This document shows positions 1-7,736 of a DNA stretch of 22,455 nucleotides, in pieces. A program made the position numbers and the translations under genes. Every line of letters begins with the position of its first letter. The stretch's first letter is position 1. Origin of the DNA: JAQVWU01 sp964628455 (GTDB taxonomy: Bacteria > Bacillota > Clostridia > Oscillospirales > CAG-272). The notes beneath the pieces were generated by a model. It saw only the letters and a list, made by a program, of their open reading frames with translations, did no database searches and was not told the DNA's origin. The stretch lies in assembly GCA_964628455.1 (NCBI GenBank), contig CAZVPD010000046.1, positions 1 to 22,455 of the forward strand, in the 5' to 3' direction.

Positions 1-1566
1 GGCTTCGGCCGAGATAAAGATGTTCCTGAACAGGCCGGCAAGCGCTTTTTCGCCGCAGCGGCCGCCGCTCTCCGATATCACCCTCAGGATGCCGCGCTGA
101 CCGGCGGACAGGGAAGAGAGCAGCTGTGTCATGTCGCTTCCCGGACCCGTCTCCGTCTCGCCGGAAAGTCCGGTCAAAACGGCGGCGGGCGGCGCCGGTT
201 CCGGAATATAAGTTTTTTCCGCCGGCCGGGCTTCTCCGTCCGCTTCCGGAACCGCGGGCGTTTCTTCGCCTTCCGCTTCGTATACGGGTTCAAGCAGCAT
301 CTTCCGGATGATCTCGGCCTCGTGCATGAGCCGGATGAGGGTCTCTTTATCGACTGTGATGACGACGTCTTTCCTGCGGTTACGGTCAAATTCCTCGGCT
401 GCGCTGTTTTTGATGACTTTCATGATCTCCGCGGGCAGCGCATCCGCTTTCAGTTTTCCCCTCCGGCCGCACAGGAACCTCAGTTCGTTTTCATAGTGCT
501 TTACGATCAGGGTGATAAAGCTCCGCAGCGGCTGATATCCCATATAATCGGAGGCGATGGGGGTCGTCCGCAGATTTTTTTCGAAGATGGCGCTCCGGAA
601 GGGCATTTTGGATTTCGGCTGCACGGGCTCGGGCCGGAAGGTCTCGAAGATGCCCTTTCCATCGTTTTTCATAAAGTCGTCCGTCCTCCGGATCACCGCG
701 GGCAGGCCGTTCAGGAAGAGCTTTTCGTTTTTCTTCCCGTCGCCTTCGGAATCCTGTCCCCCGGGGACCGGCATTTTTTCGGCGATAAAAGCGCTTTTAT
801 AAAACGCGTAATCCGAAAGCTTCGCGATCATTTCGACAGGCAGAACCTCGTTTGCCGCGATCGCATGCGCGATCCTGTAATTTTCGGAGATATAGGGGGT
901 CAGGCCGAAATCATGCATGAGCTTCATGCTTTTTTCCGCCGGGCATTTATAGACGTCGATGTAGTCGGTGATCCATTCGGGAAGATAGCTGCAGAGCTTT
1001 TTATAAAGGTGCTGATAGCCGTTCCACAGCCGGACCATCCGGATCAGGCCGTCCTCCGCGTCTTCGATGCCGATGCCGTTGATCAGTTCGTATGTATACA
1101 GAAAAATATAGGAAAGGTCGCATTTCGGATATTCGTATTTGCGGAAATTCGTCCTCAGGTAAAAATAAAAGTTCAGCTGGCTTTCGCTCATCAGCTCGTA
1201 GCTGGGCCAGTAGCACATGAAAGGGATCTCGGGCGCTTCGGGCGCGGTCCGGTCCGCGTATTCCAGGGCAAGCTCGTAAAAATTCCGTTTGATCGGACTC
1301 CTGTTGAGTTCCAGGATCGTGTTCTCTATCCGCGCCATGTTCTGCGGATCCGTCTGCCGGAAATACGGATAGAACGGTTTTTTTGTTTTTCCGCCGTCAG
1401 CGGCCGGCACGGTTTCCGGATGGCGGGGAGGGCCTGTATCAGCCGCCGCCTTCTCCTGTCCTCCGCTTTCTCCGCCCGTTTTTTGCCGCGCGGGGATAAG
1501 CTCCCCCGGTACGGGTTCGCCCGGCAGAGTATAGGTGAACATCCTGTCGCTCTCTTTTTCTTTCAT
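1..1566 (-). CDS. TerB_N / TerB_C domain protein, 3' end cut off by the window edge
   Basis: This reading frame stays open for 522 codons from the ATG at 1566 to the left edge, with no stop. Residues from about 75 carry a TerB_N-type signature, including FMCYWPSYELMSESQ near residue 116 followed by a Tyr/Phe-rich stretch and LSYIFLYTYELINGIG. Around residue 385 the segment VVITVDKETLIRLMHEAE matches the start of a TerB_C-type domain, after a charged linker. Proteins of this kind are linked to tellurite-resistance and stress gene neighbourhoods, but their biochemical role is not established. The N-terminal 70 residues are low-complexity and charged. The start is uncertain: ATG at 1602 overlaps the -10 box and is excluded, and ATG at 1542 has a weak GAGAG upstream and is also possible. 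A full-length protein would probably extend about 50-150 residues past the edge. Neighbouring genes are divergent, so context adds little. Confidence 0.8.
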   Translation of the reverse strand, partial: MKEKESDRMFTYTLPGEPVPGELIPARQKTGGESGGQEKAAADTGPPRHPETVPAADGGKTKKPFYPYFRQTDPQNMARIENTILELNRSPIKRNFYELALEYADRTAPEAPEIPFMCYWPSYELMSESQLNFYFYLRTNFRKYEYPKCDLSYIFLYTYELINGIGIEDAEDGLIRMVRLWNGYQHLYKKLCSYLPEWITDYIDVYKCPAEKSMKLMHDFGLTPYISENYRIAHAIAANEVLPVEMIAKLSDYAFYKSAFIAEKMPVPGGQDSEGDGKKNEKLFLNGLPAVIRRTDDFMKNDGKGIFETFRPEPVQPKSKMPFRSAIFEKNLRTTPIASDYMGYQPLRSFITLIVKHYENELRFLCGRRGKLKADALPAEIMKVIKNSAAEEFDRNRRKDVVITVDKETLIRLMHEAEIIRKMLLEPVYEAEGEETPAVPEADGEARPAEKTYIPEPAPPAAVLTGLSGETETGPGSDMTQLLSSLSAGQRGILRVISESGGRCGEKALAGLFRNIFISAEA

Positions 1567-1600
1567 AGGCCGCAGCACTTTTCTTCGGAATTTCAGCTCC

Positions 1601-1629
1601 ATTATATCAATTTCAATACCCCGTGTCAA
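1601..1629 (-). promoter_or_regulatory. Sigma-A promoter for the TerB gene
   Basis: On the minus strand a consensus -35 TTGACA (1629-1624) and a consensus -10 TATAAT (1606-1601) are separated by 17 bases. Transcription should begin near 1594, which places the ATG at 1566 about 28 nt into the message. Both hexamers match the consensus perfectly, suggesting a strong housekeeping promoter. Confidence 0.8.
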
Positions 1630-1694
1630 TGATTCAGCGGATTAATCGGCGCAAATATGTAAAAAAATACCCGCGGCTTTTATACGGCGTTCTC

Positions 1695-1723
1695 TTGAAC
1701 TTCCCGACGGACTGTGGTATGAT
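1695..1723 (+). promoter_or_regulatory. Sigma-A promoter for the first solute-binding lipoprotein
   Basis: TTGAAC (1695-1700), a 17-base spacer and TATGAT (1718-1723) precede the Shine-Dalgarno sequence GGAGG (1746-1750). The expected transcript start is near 1730, giving a leader of about 30 nt. It is divergent from the TerB promoter. Confidence 0.65.
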
Positions 1724-1758
1724 ATAAGCTGAATTTATCAGATACGGAGGAAAATAGT

Positions 1759-3237
1759 TTGAAATTCGGATTTTCTTTTCTGCGCGCCGCGTCCCTGCTG
1801 ACGGCGGTTCTGACCGTTTCCGTGTTTTTAGCCGCATGCGCCGGTCCGGAAGCCGTTCCCGCGGACACCGGCACGGCTTCTGCGGAGACCGCCGCGGTGA
1901 CCGACAGCCTCGGCGCGCGCAGGGAGATACAGGACGGCCTGCCGGAATACGATTTTGACGGCGCGGTTTTGCGCGCGATCGTGCAGGATTCCTGCGCCTA
2001 CGATTTCTGGGCGGAGGCCGAGACCGGCGACGCGCTGGACGACTCGATCTTTTACCGCAACCGCTCGGTGGAGGAGCGCTTCAACGTCGATATCGCCGAC
2101 CCGCAGGTCGAGTCTTACGGCGACATCTCGACCGTTGTCCGCGGTTCGGTCAACGCGGGGGACGATGAATTCGACCTGATCCTGGGACAGATGGAGACGA
2201 CCGGCGCGGACGCCCTGAACGGCATCTTCCTCAACTGGCATGAGATACCCTATCTGGATTTTGCCAAGCCCTGGTACCCGAAGTCTGTCATAGAAGACGC
2301 GGCGACCGTCAACGGCAGGATGTTCAGCCTCATGAGCGACATGCTGCTGTCCTACGCGCAGCAGACCTGGTGCCTCATATTCGACAAGGCCGATGCGGCT
2401 TCCTATAACATCCCCGACATTTACGGGCTGGTCCGCGGGGGGACATGGACCCTTGACAAACTGACGGAGATCACAAAGGATGTCTGGGCGGACCTGAACG
2501 GGGACAATACGGCCGGCGCGGGCGACTACTACGGCTTCGTCTCGGGCATGAACGGCTGCCTGCTGCTCTCTTACTTTTACGCCGCCGACCAGCACCTTGT
2601 GGAGATCACCGAAGAGTATGAGGTCGACCATGTGATCAACTCGGAAAAAGCCGAAGCCCTCGTCGGCAAGCTGCGCAAACTGCACTTTGAGAGTCCGGGG
2701 TCTCTGAGTGTGGCCGATTCATCCAACGTCGGTATTTATTCCGAATTTACGGGACGCAGGGCGCTCATCTGCCCGATCGAGCTGCAGTATACCTATACGC
2801 AGCTCCGCGATTACGAAAACGACTACGGCATGGTCCCGCTGCCCAAATTCGACGAGGCGCAGAAAGAATACTACGCGACCTGCGACGCGGGCAGCAACGT
2901 CCTCTCGATCCCGATGACCGCCGTCAGCCATGACATGATAGGCATTTGTGTCGAAGCGCTCAGTTCCTATGGGTGGAAGGAAGTGCTCCCCGTCTACTAC
3001 GACATCTGTCTGGACGTCAAGAGCGCGCGGGACGAGGAGTCGGTCGAAATGCTCGATACGATCCTCGACAACCGTTATGTCGACTTCGCGTCGCTGTATA
3101 ACGGCTGGAACGGCTGGGTATTCTCCCTTCCGGATTTTGTCTCCGGCGACGGAGAATTCGCCTCAACCTACGAATCTCTGGTCAAAGCGAAGACAAAATA
3201 CTACACGAACATACTCGAGGTTTTCCTCGGGGAATAG
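1759..3237 (+). CDS. Extracellular solute-binding lipoprotein (ABC-type, likely sugar or glycan ligand)
   Basis: The 492-residue product starts at TTG 1759, chosen because GGAGG lies 8 nt upstream and the frame opens straight into a lipoprotein signal peptide: short basic start, hydrophobic core, then lipobox LAAC with Cys27 as the acylated residue. The mature protein should sit on the outer face of the membrane. Length and layout match family 1 type solute-binding proteins. Near residue 244 DLNGDNTAGAGDYYG resembles a calcium-binding loop often seen in this group. It is clearly related to the lipoprotein at 6055 (same length, same PYLDFAKPW / PHIDFEKPW and NGD motifs). No permease or ATPase gene is adjacent, so the transporter partner must lie elsewhere. 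The ligand cannot be read from sequence; sugar is an inference from the family. A strong stem-loop follows the gene, so it is probably transcribed alone. Confidence 0.85.
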   Translation: MKFGFSFLRAASLLTAVLTVSVFLAACAGPEAVPADTGTASAETAAVTDSLGARREIQDGLPEYDFDGAVLRAIVQDSCAYDFWAEAETGDALDDSIFYRNRSVEERFNVDIADPQVESYGDISTVVRGSVNAGDDEFDLILGQMETTGADALNGIFLNWHEIPYLDFAKPWYPKSVIEDAATVNGRMFSLMSDMLLSYAQQTWCLIFDKADAASYNIPDIYGLVRGGTWTLDKLTEITKDVWADLNGDNTAGAGDYYGFVSGMNGCLLLSYFYAADQHLVEITEEYEVDHVINSEKAEALVGKLRKLHFESPGSLSVADSSNVGIYSEFTGRRALICPIELQYTYTQLRDYENDYGMVPLPKFDEAQKEYYATCDAGSNVLSIPMTAVSHDMIGICVEALSSYGWKEVLPVYYDICLDVKSARDEESVEMLDTILDNRYVDFASLYNGWNGWVFSLPDFVSGDGEFASTYESLVKAKTKYYTNILEVFLGE

Positions 3238-3255
3238 AAAACGGATACGGCATGC

Positions 3256-3285
3256 GGGGAGGAGGATTGCATAATCCTCCTCCCC
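3256..3285 (+). terminator. Stem-loop after the first solute-binding protein
   Basis: GGGGAGGAGGATT (3256-3268) pairs perfectly with 3273-3285 across a 4-base loop. The 13-bp stem starts about 19 nt after the stop codon. The downstream bases are only moderately T-rich, so this may be a weak terminator or an mRNA-stabilising hairpin. The rest of 3286-3426 shows nothing I can assign. Confidence 0.55.
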
Positions 3286-3426
3286 TGATGTTCGCCTTCG
3301 TTCTCAACTTCGGAAATTGCCCGAGATCCGGAGGGAAAAACAGTCATGAAATCACAGGTTTACTATATTTGTTACTATTAGCTAAAATATTGCCGTGAAT
3401 ATCGTCAGATAAACCGATGAAATATA

Positions 3427-3455
3427 TGGACATAAAGGAAGATCCATGATAGAAT
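3427..3455 (+). promoter_or_regulatory. Putative promoter for the LamG-like surface protein
   Basis: TGGACA (3427-3432), a 17-base spacer and TAGAAT (3450-3455) give a plausible sigma-A promoter with a start near 3462, about 65 nt before the GTG start. The leader holds an imperfect inverted repeat, GGATATT (3468-3474) with AATATCC (3491-3497), whose meaning is unknown. Confidence 0.5.
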
Positions 3456-3527
3456 ACGTTTAAATATGGATATTGGCGGGATCCTTTCGAAATATCCGTT
3501 AAAAACAGTTTTTGAGGAGGCACACCA

Positions 3528-4526
3528 GTGAAAAAACTTTCGGTCTTTCTATGCATGTCTCTGACCTTGGTTATCTGTTTCTTCATGCCGGTTTCAGCCG
3601 GCGTTATGGTGCCGGAGGGCACAGACGGCAGTTCGCTTGCGCCGGGCACTGTCATTTACTCGGAGGATTTCAACAGCGCAAAAGGCTCTTCCACGCAGGA
3701 AACCGTTGACTCACTCGGCTGGACAATAAGCGAAGGCCTCAGGGAATTCACGGCGGTCCTGTCCGTTAAAGACGGCAAACTGCATGCCGATAATCTGGAT
3801 GCCACCGTCGGCACGTCCAACGACTCATACGCCGTGATCATGGACAGCGATTTTCTCAGGAAGATCTGCACATACGATTACACCTATCAGTATGACGCCA
3901 CCTATCTCGAAGCCGAAAACACATACCGGTACGTTTCTCTTCTCTGTAATTATGACGGGGTAGACAACTACAACACGGTTGACGTTCGTATCCGCGGCGA
4001 CGGATACAATCAGGTACGCAGGGGCGAATCAAACTGGATCCATTACAACAACACGACCTGCCCTCTGCGTGCGGCCGACGACACATCGATGCTTCACGCG
4101 CTGTATGGCGAAACCTTTGATGAAAACGTACCCGCGATGCAAAACCGCACGTTTACCGTCCGGGTTGAAATGTCTATGGAAAAAGGCCCTGCGGTTTACG
4201 TAAACGGGATGCTTGTTTCCGAAATGGAAGAAAACACCGAAAACTGGGGCGACATCGACGCTTATGCCATTTGTTATAAAACGTCGACAAAATTACTTTC
4301 CGAAATCGACAATATCATCATATGGGCGGGAACCGGCGTCGAACCGGTCTTCCCGGAACCGGAAACCGAAGCGGCAGCCGAACTGCCGGCTGAGACCGCT
4401 GCTGCGGAAAACCCCGCTGCGGTTACGTCAGCCGCACCCGCGACAGCCGATACCATGGCCTGGGGCTTGCTTGGCGCGGCGGTCTGCGCGGTTTTTGTCG
4501 CTGCGGGACGCAGATTAAAAAGATAA
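3528..4526 (+). CDS. Secreted LamG/concanavalin-like surface protein with C-terminal membrane anchor
   Basis: The 332-residue product starts at GTG 3528, with GAGGAGG 7 nt upstream. Residues 1-24 form a signal peptide (MKK, hydrophobic core, VSAG cleavage region). Residues about 40-265 look like a jelly-roll lectin-like domain: it opens with VIYSEDFN and ends with EIDNIIIW, as LamG-like or DUF1080-like folds often do, and is rich in alternating beta segments. A Glu/Ala/Pro-rich linker (about 270-303) leads to PATAD (304-308), a hydrophobic segment (about 309-327) and a basic tail GRRLKR. That layout resembles a sortase signal, but the motif is not LPXTG. The likely place is the cell surface, displaying a carbohydrate-binding domain. 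No enzymatic residues are recognised. It sits between two solute-binding lipoproteins, which fits glycan binding, though this is inference. Confidence 0.75.
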   Translation: MKKLSVFLCMSLTLVICFFMPVSAGVMVPEGTDGSSLAPGTVIYSEDFNSAKGSSTQETVDSLGWTISEGLREFTAVLSVKDGKLHADNLDATVGTSNDSYAVIMDSDFLRKICTYDYTYQYDATYLEAENTYRYVSLLCNYDGVDNYNTVDVRIRGDGYNQVRRGESNWIHYNNTTCPLRAADDTSMLHALYGETFDENVPAMQNRTFTVRVEMSMEKGPAVYVNGMLVSEMEENTENWGDIDAYAICYKTSTKLLSEIDNIIIWAGTGVEPVFPEPETEAAAELPAETAAAENPAAVTSAAPATADTMAWGLLGAAVCAVFVAAGRRLKR

Positions 4527-4558
4527 GCGCCGCATACACGGATTTATAGCAGTGACAG

Positions 4559-4600
4559 GACTCCCCGCTGCCGAAAACAGTTCGGCGGCGGGGAGTCTTT
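4559..4600 (+). terminator. Rho-independent terminator after the LamG-like gene
   Basis: A 17-bp stem, 4559-4575 paired with 4581-4597 (one G-T wobble, 5-base loop), is GC-rich and followed by TTT. It lies about 30 nt after the stop codon and separates this gene from the next promoter. Confidence 0.8.
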
Positions 4601-4728
4601 GGCTCCGATTCGGCAGGAACGGCCGCATCCCGGAACCCCGCCGCTTGTTTCGATCATTTCACGGCGGATGAAGGTTGACGCCCGGGATCGCGAAGCATGT
4701 GCCGTTTTGCCATGCAGAATGACATCTA

Positions 4729-4757
4729 TTGACAAAAGGGTGAATTTGTACTAAACT
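4729..4757 (+). promoter_or_regulatory. Promoter for the cupin / solute-binding operon
   Basis: TTGACA (4729-4734), a 17-base spacer and TAAACT (4752-4757) lie about 50 nt before the cupin start. The expected transcript start is near 4764. No clear operator was seen around it. Confidence 0.65.
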
Positions 4758-4806
4758 GATCTCAGCGGTATGAACTAAAATATAAGAATAAGGGATGGGG
4801 CGGATC

Positions 4807-6027
4807 ATGATGAAAGTTCAGGAACTGAAAGCATATCTGCACGGAAACGGCGGGATCCTGCGCCTGATGCCGTGCTGGGTGCCGAGGTCTTTCTGCCGGC
4901 CGGGCAGAAGGATAAAGCTGCACCCGGACGATTACTACGCGCTCGGTGCGGCGCGCGGCGGCATCGACGAGAGATGGCTGTCCTCGGCGACCCGTGCCGA
5001 CAACGGACCCGGCACGCCTGCCGATGAGGGACTGAGCTATATCGCCCTCAATGAAGACGGAAGCGAAAGAATGCTGCTGCGTGACGCTCTTAAGCTGCTC
5101 GGACCCGAACTGATCGGGGAGGAACTGTGGACCAAATACGGAGGATGGAGCATGTTCTCGAAATTTTTCGACAACATGGGGCCGCTGCCCCACCATATCC
5201 ACCACAGGAACGAACACGCCGCACGCGTGGGCGCGGCGGGAAAACCGGAAATGTATTTCTTTCCGTCCCAGCTGAACAATCACGGCGGGGAATTTGCCTT
5301 TACTTTCTTCGGACTGACGCCCGATGCGACAAAAGAACAGGTCCTCAAAGCCCTGACGGATTTTCCGAAGGGGGACAACAGGATCCTGGATCTTTCCCGG
5401 GCTTATAAGCTGACCCCTGATACGGGATGGGACGTCCCCCCCGGCATGCTGCACGCGCCGGGCAGCCTTTGCACCTATGAACCGCAGTTCGCGTCGGATG
5501 TCTACGCGATGTATCAGTCCGTCCTTCTCAACGGGCAGTGCGTCCCGGAGGAACTGCTCTGGAAGGACTGCCCCGCGGAGGGAAAAGGCAATTACAACTA
5601 TTTGCTTGACGTCATCGACTGGGAGCTCAATACGGACAAGGACCTGCATAAAAACCGCTTCATGGCCCCGATACCGGCGGGCGACCCCGGCGAAATGCGG
5701 GCAAATGGGTATTTCGAGGAGTGGATCTGCTATAAAACAAAAGAAGTCAGCGCCAAACGGCTGACGGTTCATCCGGGGCGCACGGCGGTTCTGAAGGACG
5801 CGGCCCCATACGGCATCATCTGCCTGCAGGGCGGGGGAAGATTCGGCGGGCACAGGCTCGAAACGCCCGCGCTGATCCGATTCGGACAGGCGACGCGCGA
5901 CGAATACTTCGTTTCGGCGGATGCCGCCCGCGAGGGGGTGGAGATCACAAACGAGTCGGACTGCGATGACATCGTCCTGCTCAAACATTTTTCGGACAAC
6001 GGGGACCTGCCTGAAACAACAGAATAA
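4807..6027 (+). CDS. Mannose-6-phosphate isomerase-like cupin protein
   Basis: The product of about 406 residues resembles class I phosphomannose isomerases and related cupins. HHIHHRNEH (from about residue 129) and GWDVPPGMLHAPG (His near 216) correspond to the metal-binding strands of such enzymes, where His, Glu and His ligands bind zinc. A second cupin-like half ends the protein (LTVHPGRTAVLKD, CLQGGGRFGG). The exact substrate is not clear: this group is distant from characterised ManA, so sugar-phosphate or free-sugar isomerisation is inferred. No signal peptide is seen, so it acts in the cytoplasm. The start is ambiguous: ATG at 4795 has AAGGG directly against it, whereas ATG 4807 or 4810 follows GGGGCGG at better spacing. 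It is followed after 27 bases by a solute-binding lipoprotein with its own ribosome site, so the two are probably one operon coupling uptake to sugar metabolism. Confidence 0.7.
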   Translation: MMKVQELKAYLHGNGGILRLMPCWVPRSFCRPGRRIKLHPDDYYALGAARGGIDERWLSSATRADNGPGTPADEGLSYIALNEDGSERMLLRDALKLLGPELIGEELWTKYGGWSMFSKFFDNMGPLPHHIHHRNEHAARVGAAGKPEMYFFPSQLNNHGGEFAFTFFGLTPDATKEQVLKALTDFPKGDNRILDLSRAYKLTPDTGWDVPPGMLHAPGSLCTYEPQFASDVYAMYQSVLLNGQCVPEELLWKDCPAEGKGNYNYLLDVIDWELNTDKDLHKNRFMAPIPAGDPGEMRANGYFEEWICYKTKEVSAKRLTVHPGRTAVLKDAAPYGIICLQGGGRFGGHRLETPALIRFGQATRDEYFVSADAAREGVEITNESDCDDIVLLKHFSDNGDLPETTE

Positions 6028-6054
6028 TATTACAGAAAGCGGGAGGATCTTAAC

Positions 6055-7527
6055 ATGAAAAAAGCAAAAAAAGCGCTTGTGTTTTTCCTGATCTGTTCGG
6101 CTCTCGTCACATCCGCGGCGGCCTGTTCGGATAAAACCGCGCAGGGACCGGACCCCGCATCCACCGAAAGCGTCCCGGAAAGCAGTGCGGCTGCGGAAAC
6201 CGAATTAACTCCCGATCTGCCCCGGACCGATATGGGCGGGCGGACTTTTACGCTGCTCACTCAGAGCTGGGACACGTACACCCCCCTTGATTTCGTCGAC
6301 ATCGCCCCGGAAGGGATGACGGGTGAACCGCTCAACGACGCCGCGTTCGAACGCAACAGCACCATGGCTTCGGACTGCAACTGCGCCGTGGAGCAGTTCA
6401 ACGTGCAAAGCGCGGGGGAGGCGGTTTCCCAGCTTCAGAAAACGGTCAATTCCGGCGACAGCGCCTTTGACGTCTGCTTCATGCGCGGCACGAATTTCGC
6501 TTCGGTGCTGTCGGGCGGTTACCTGCTGGAATTGTCTTCTCTGCCGCACATCGATTTCGAAAAACCCTGGTGGGACTTTGAATCGAAAGCAGCGCTTTCG
6601 ATCAAAGGAAAAAGCTATGTCGTCTGCGGGGATCTCTCGACCAACGATATGCTGGCGGTTTGGAACATCTGCTTCAATAAAGAAATGATTGCCGACTACA
6701 ACCTCGGCGACCCGTATGCCGCCGTGAAGGACGGTACCTGGACCTTTGACAAAGCCGTTGAGATGAGCAAAGCGGTCGCAAACGACATCAACGGCGACGC
6801 TGTCATGGACGGCAATGACCTGTGGGGCATCAATTACACAAACGACACGGTCATCGGGGTCCTGAACGCGTGCGGCGTGAATATCGCGGAACTTGACAAA
6901 GACGGGATCCCTCAGATCACGGTGTCCGATGAAAAGTCCGTCGGGCGGACCGTCGACGTTTTTACCAAACTGTTTGACGAAAGCTACGCCATGGATACGC
7001 TGTCCCGCAAGATCATGTACGTGGGCGGAGACGACGGGTTCTATTTTGCAAACAAACAGGTGCTTTTCCTTTATACGGCGACGCATCTGGTCTCCCAGCT
7101 CAGGCAGATGGACGTTGATTTCGGCATCCTTCCGTATCCGAAATACGAACAGGGTGATGAATACGCGCCTTCGACAGCCGGCATATTCCTCTCCATGGCT
7201 GCGGTCCCTTCGTCGAATACGGACCCCGAAAATACGGGGATCTTCATGGAAGCCTACGCCTATCTCGGATATAAAAGCCTGGTTCCGGCATTTTACGACA
7301 AGATCCTTCAGGGCAAGCTGATCAGGGACGATACGTCCGGCGAAATACTTGATTTTCTTTATAACAATATCTCTTACGATACCGGAAATCTGTACAATTT
7401 CGCGGGCTTTACCGGGCTGCTGTGCAGCCTTTCGGCAACTCGAAACACGGATATCGCCTCCTTCCTTGCCAAAAACACCCCGGCTCTGCAGAAGGCGATC
7501 GATCAGCTGACGGAATCACTGAACTGA
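6055..7527 (+). CDS. Extracellular solute-binding lipoprotein, second paralogue
   Basis: The 490-residue product starts at ATG 6055, with GGGAGGA (6041-6047) 7 nt upstream. The signal peptide is basic (MKKAKKA), then hydrophobic, ending in a lipobox with Cys24 (SAAAC). The body matches solute-binding proteins of ABC importers: a GRTFTLLTQ opening strand, PHIDFEKPWW, and near residue 243 a DINGDAVMDGNDLWG calcium-type loop. It is a paralogue of the protein at 1759, with near-equal length and motifs in the same order but clear divergence, implying a different ligand. It shares a transcript with the isomerase-like cupin just upstream, which supports a sugar ligand. No membrane permease or ATPase follows. 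Downstream, 7528-7736 holds no gene I can support and only a weak imperfect hairpin at 7610-7630. Confidence 0.85.
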   Translation: MKKAKKALVFFLICSALVTSAAACSDKTAQGPDPASTESVPESSAAAETELTPDLPRTDMGGRTFTLLTQSWDTYTPLDFVDIAPEGMTGEPLNDAAFERNSTMASDCNCAVEQFNVQSAGEAVSQLQKTVNSGDSAFDVCFMRGTNFASVLSGGYLLELSSLPHIDFEKPWWDFESKAALSIKGKSYVVCGDLSTNDMLAVWNICFNKEMIADYNLGDPYAAVKDGTWTFDKAVEMSKAVANDINGDAVMDGNDLWGINYTNDTVIGVLNACGVNIAELDKDGIPQITVSDEKSVGRTVDVFTKLFDESYAMDTLSRKIMYVGGDDGFYFANKQVLFLYTATHLVSQLRQMDVDFGILPYPKYEQGDEYAPSTAGIFLSMAAVPSSNTDPENTGIFMEAYAYLGYKSLVPAFYDKILQGKLIRDDTSGEILDFLYNNISYDTGNLYNFAGFTGLLCSLSATRNTDIASFLAKNTPALQKAIDQLTESLN

Positions 7528-7736
7528 ACAGGGGGAAGGACCGTGAATATCCGCGATCACGTCCGCCGCCGCAGACACAAACGCGCGACGCGGGACGCTG
7601 TCTCCGAAAACAGCGGAATTTTCCGGCTGTGTCTTTATACAGGATGCGAATGATCGGCAAAACCTTCTTTCATGAAGCGGCCGCAAGGCATCCCTGTTCT
7701 GCGGATAAAAATAATTTGATCGTGAGGTGGAAGCGC

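Noticed and set aside
322..1632. A 436-codon plus-strand open frame
   Set aside because: It is antisense to the TerB-domain gene, has no recognisable family and lacks a ribosome site; a shadow caused by GC-rich codon bias.
1828..2685. A 285-codon minus-strand frame opposite the first solute-binding protein
   Set aside because: No motifs and fully within a well-supported gene on the other strand.
7610..7630. Hairpin after the second solute-binding gene as a terminator
   Set aside because: The stem is short and bulged with no T-run, so it is not supported as a terminator.
7422..7736. N-terminal extension of the URO-D-family gene to an upstream ATG
   Set aside because: It overlaps the end of the solute-binding gene, has no family similarity and a good ribosome site lies before ATG 7737.
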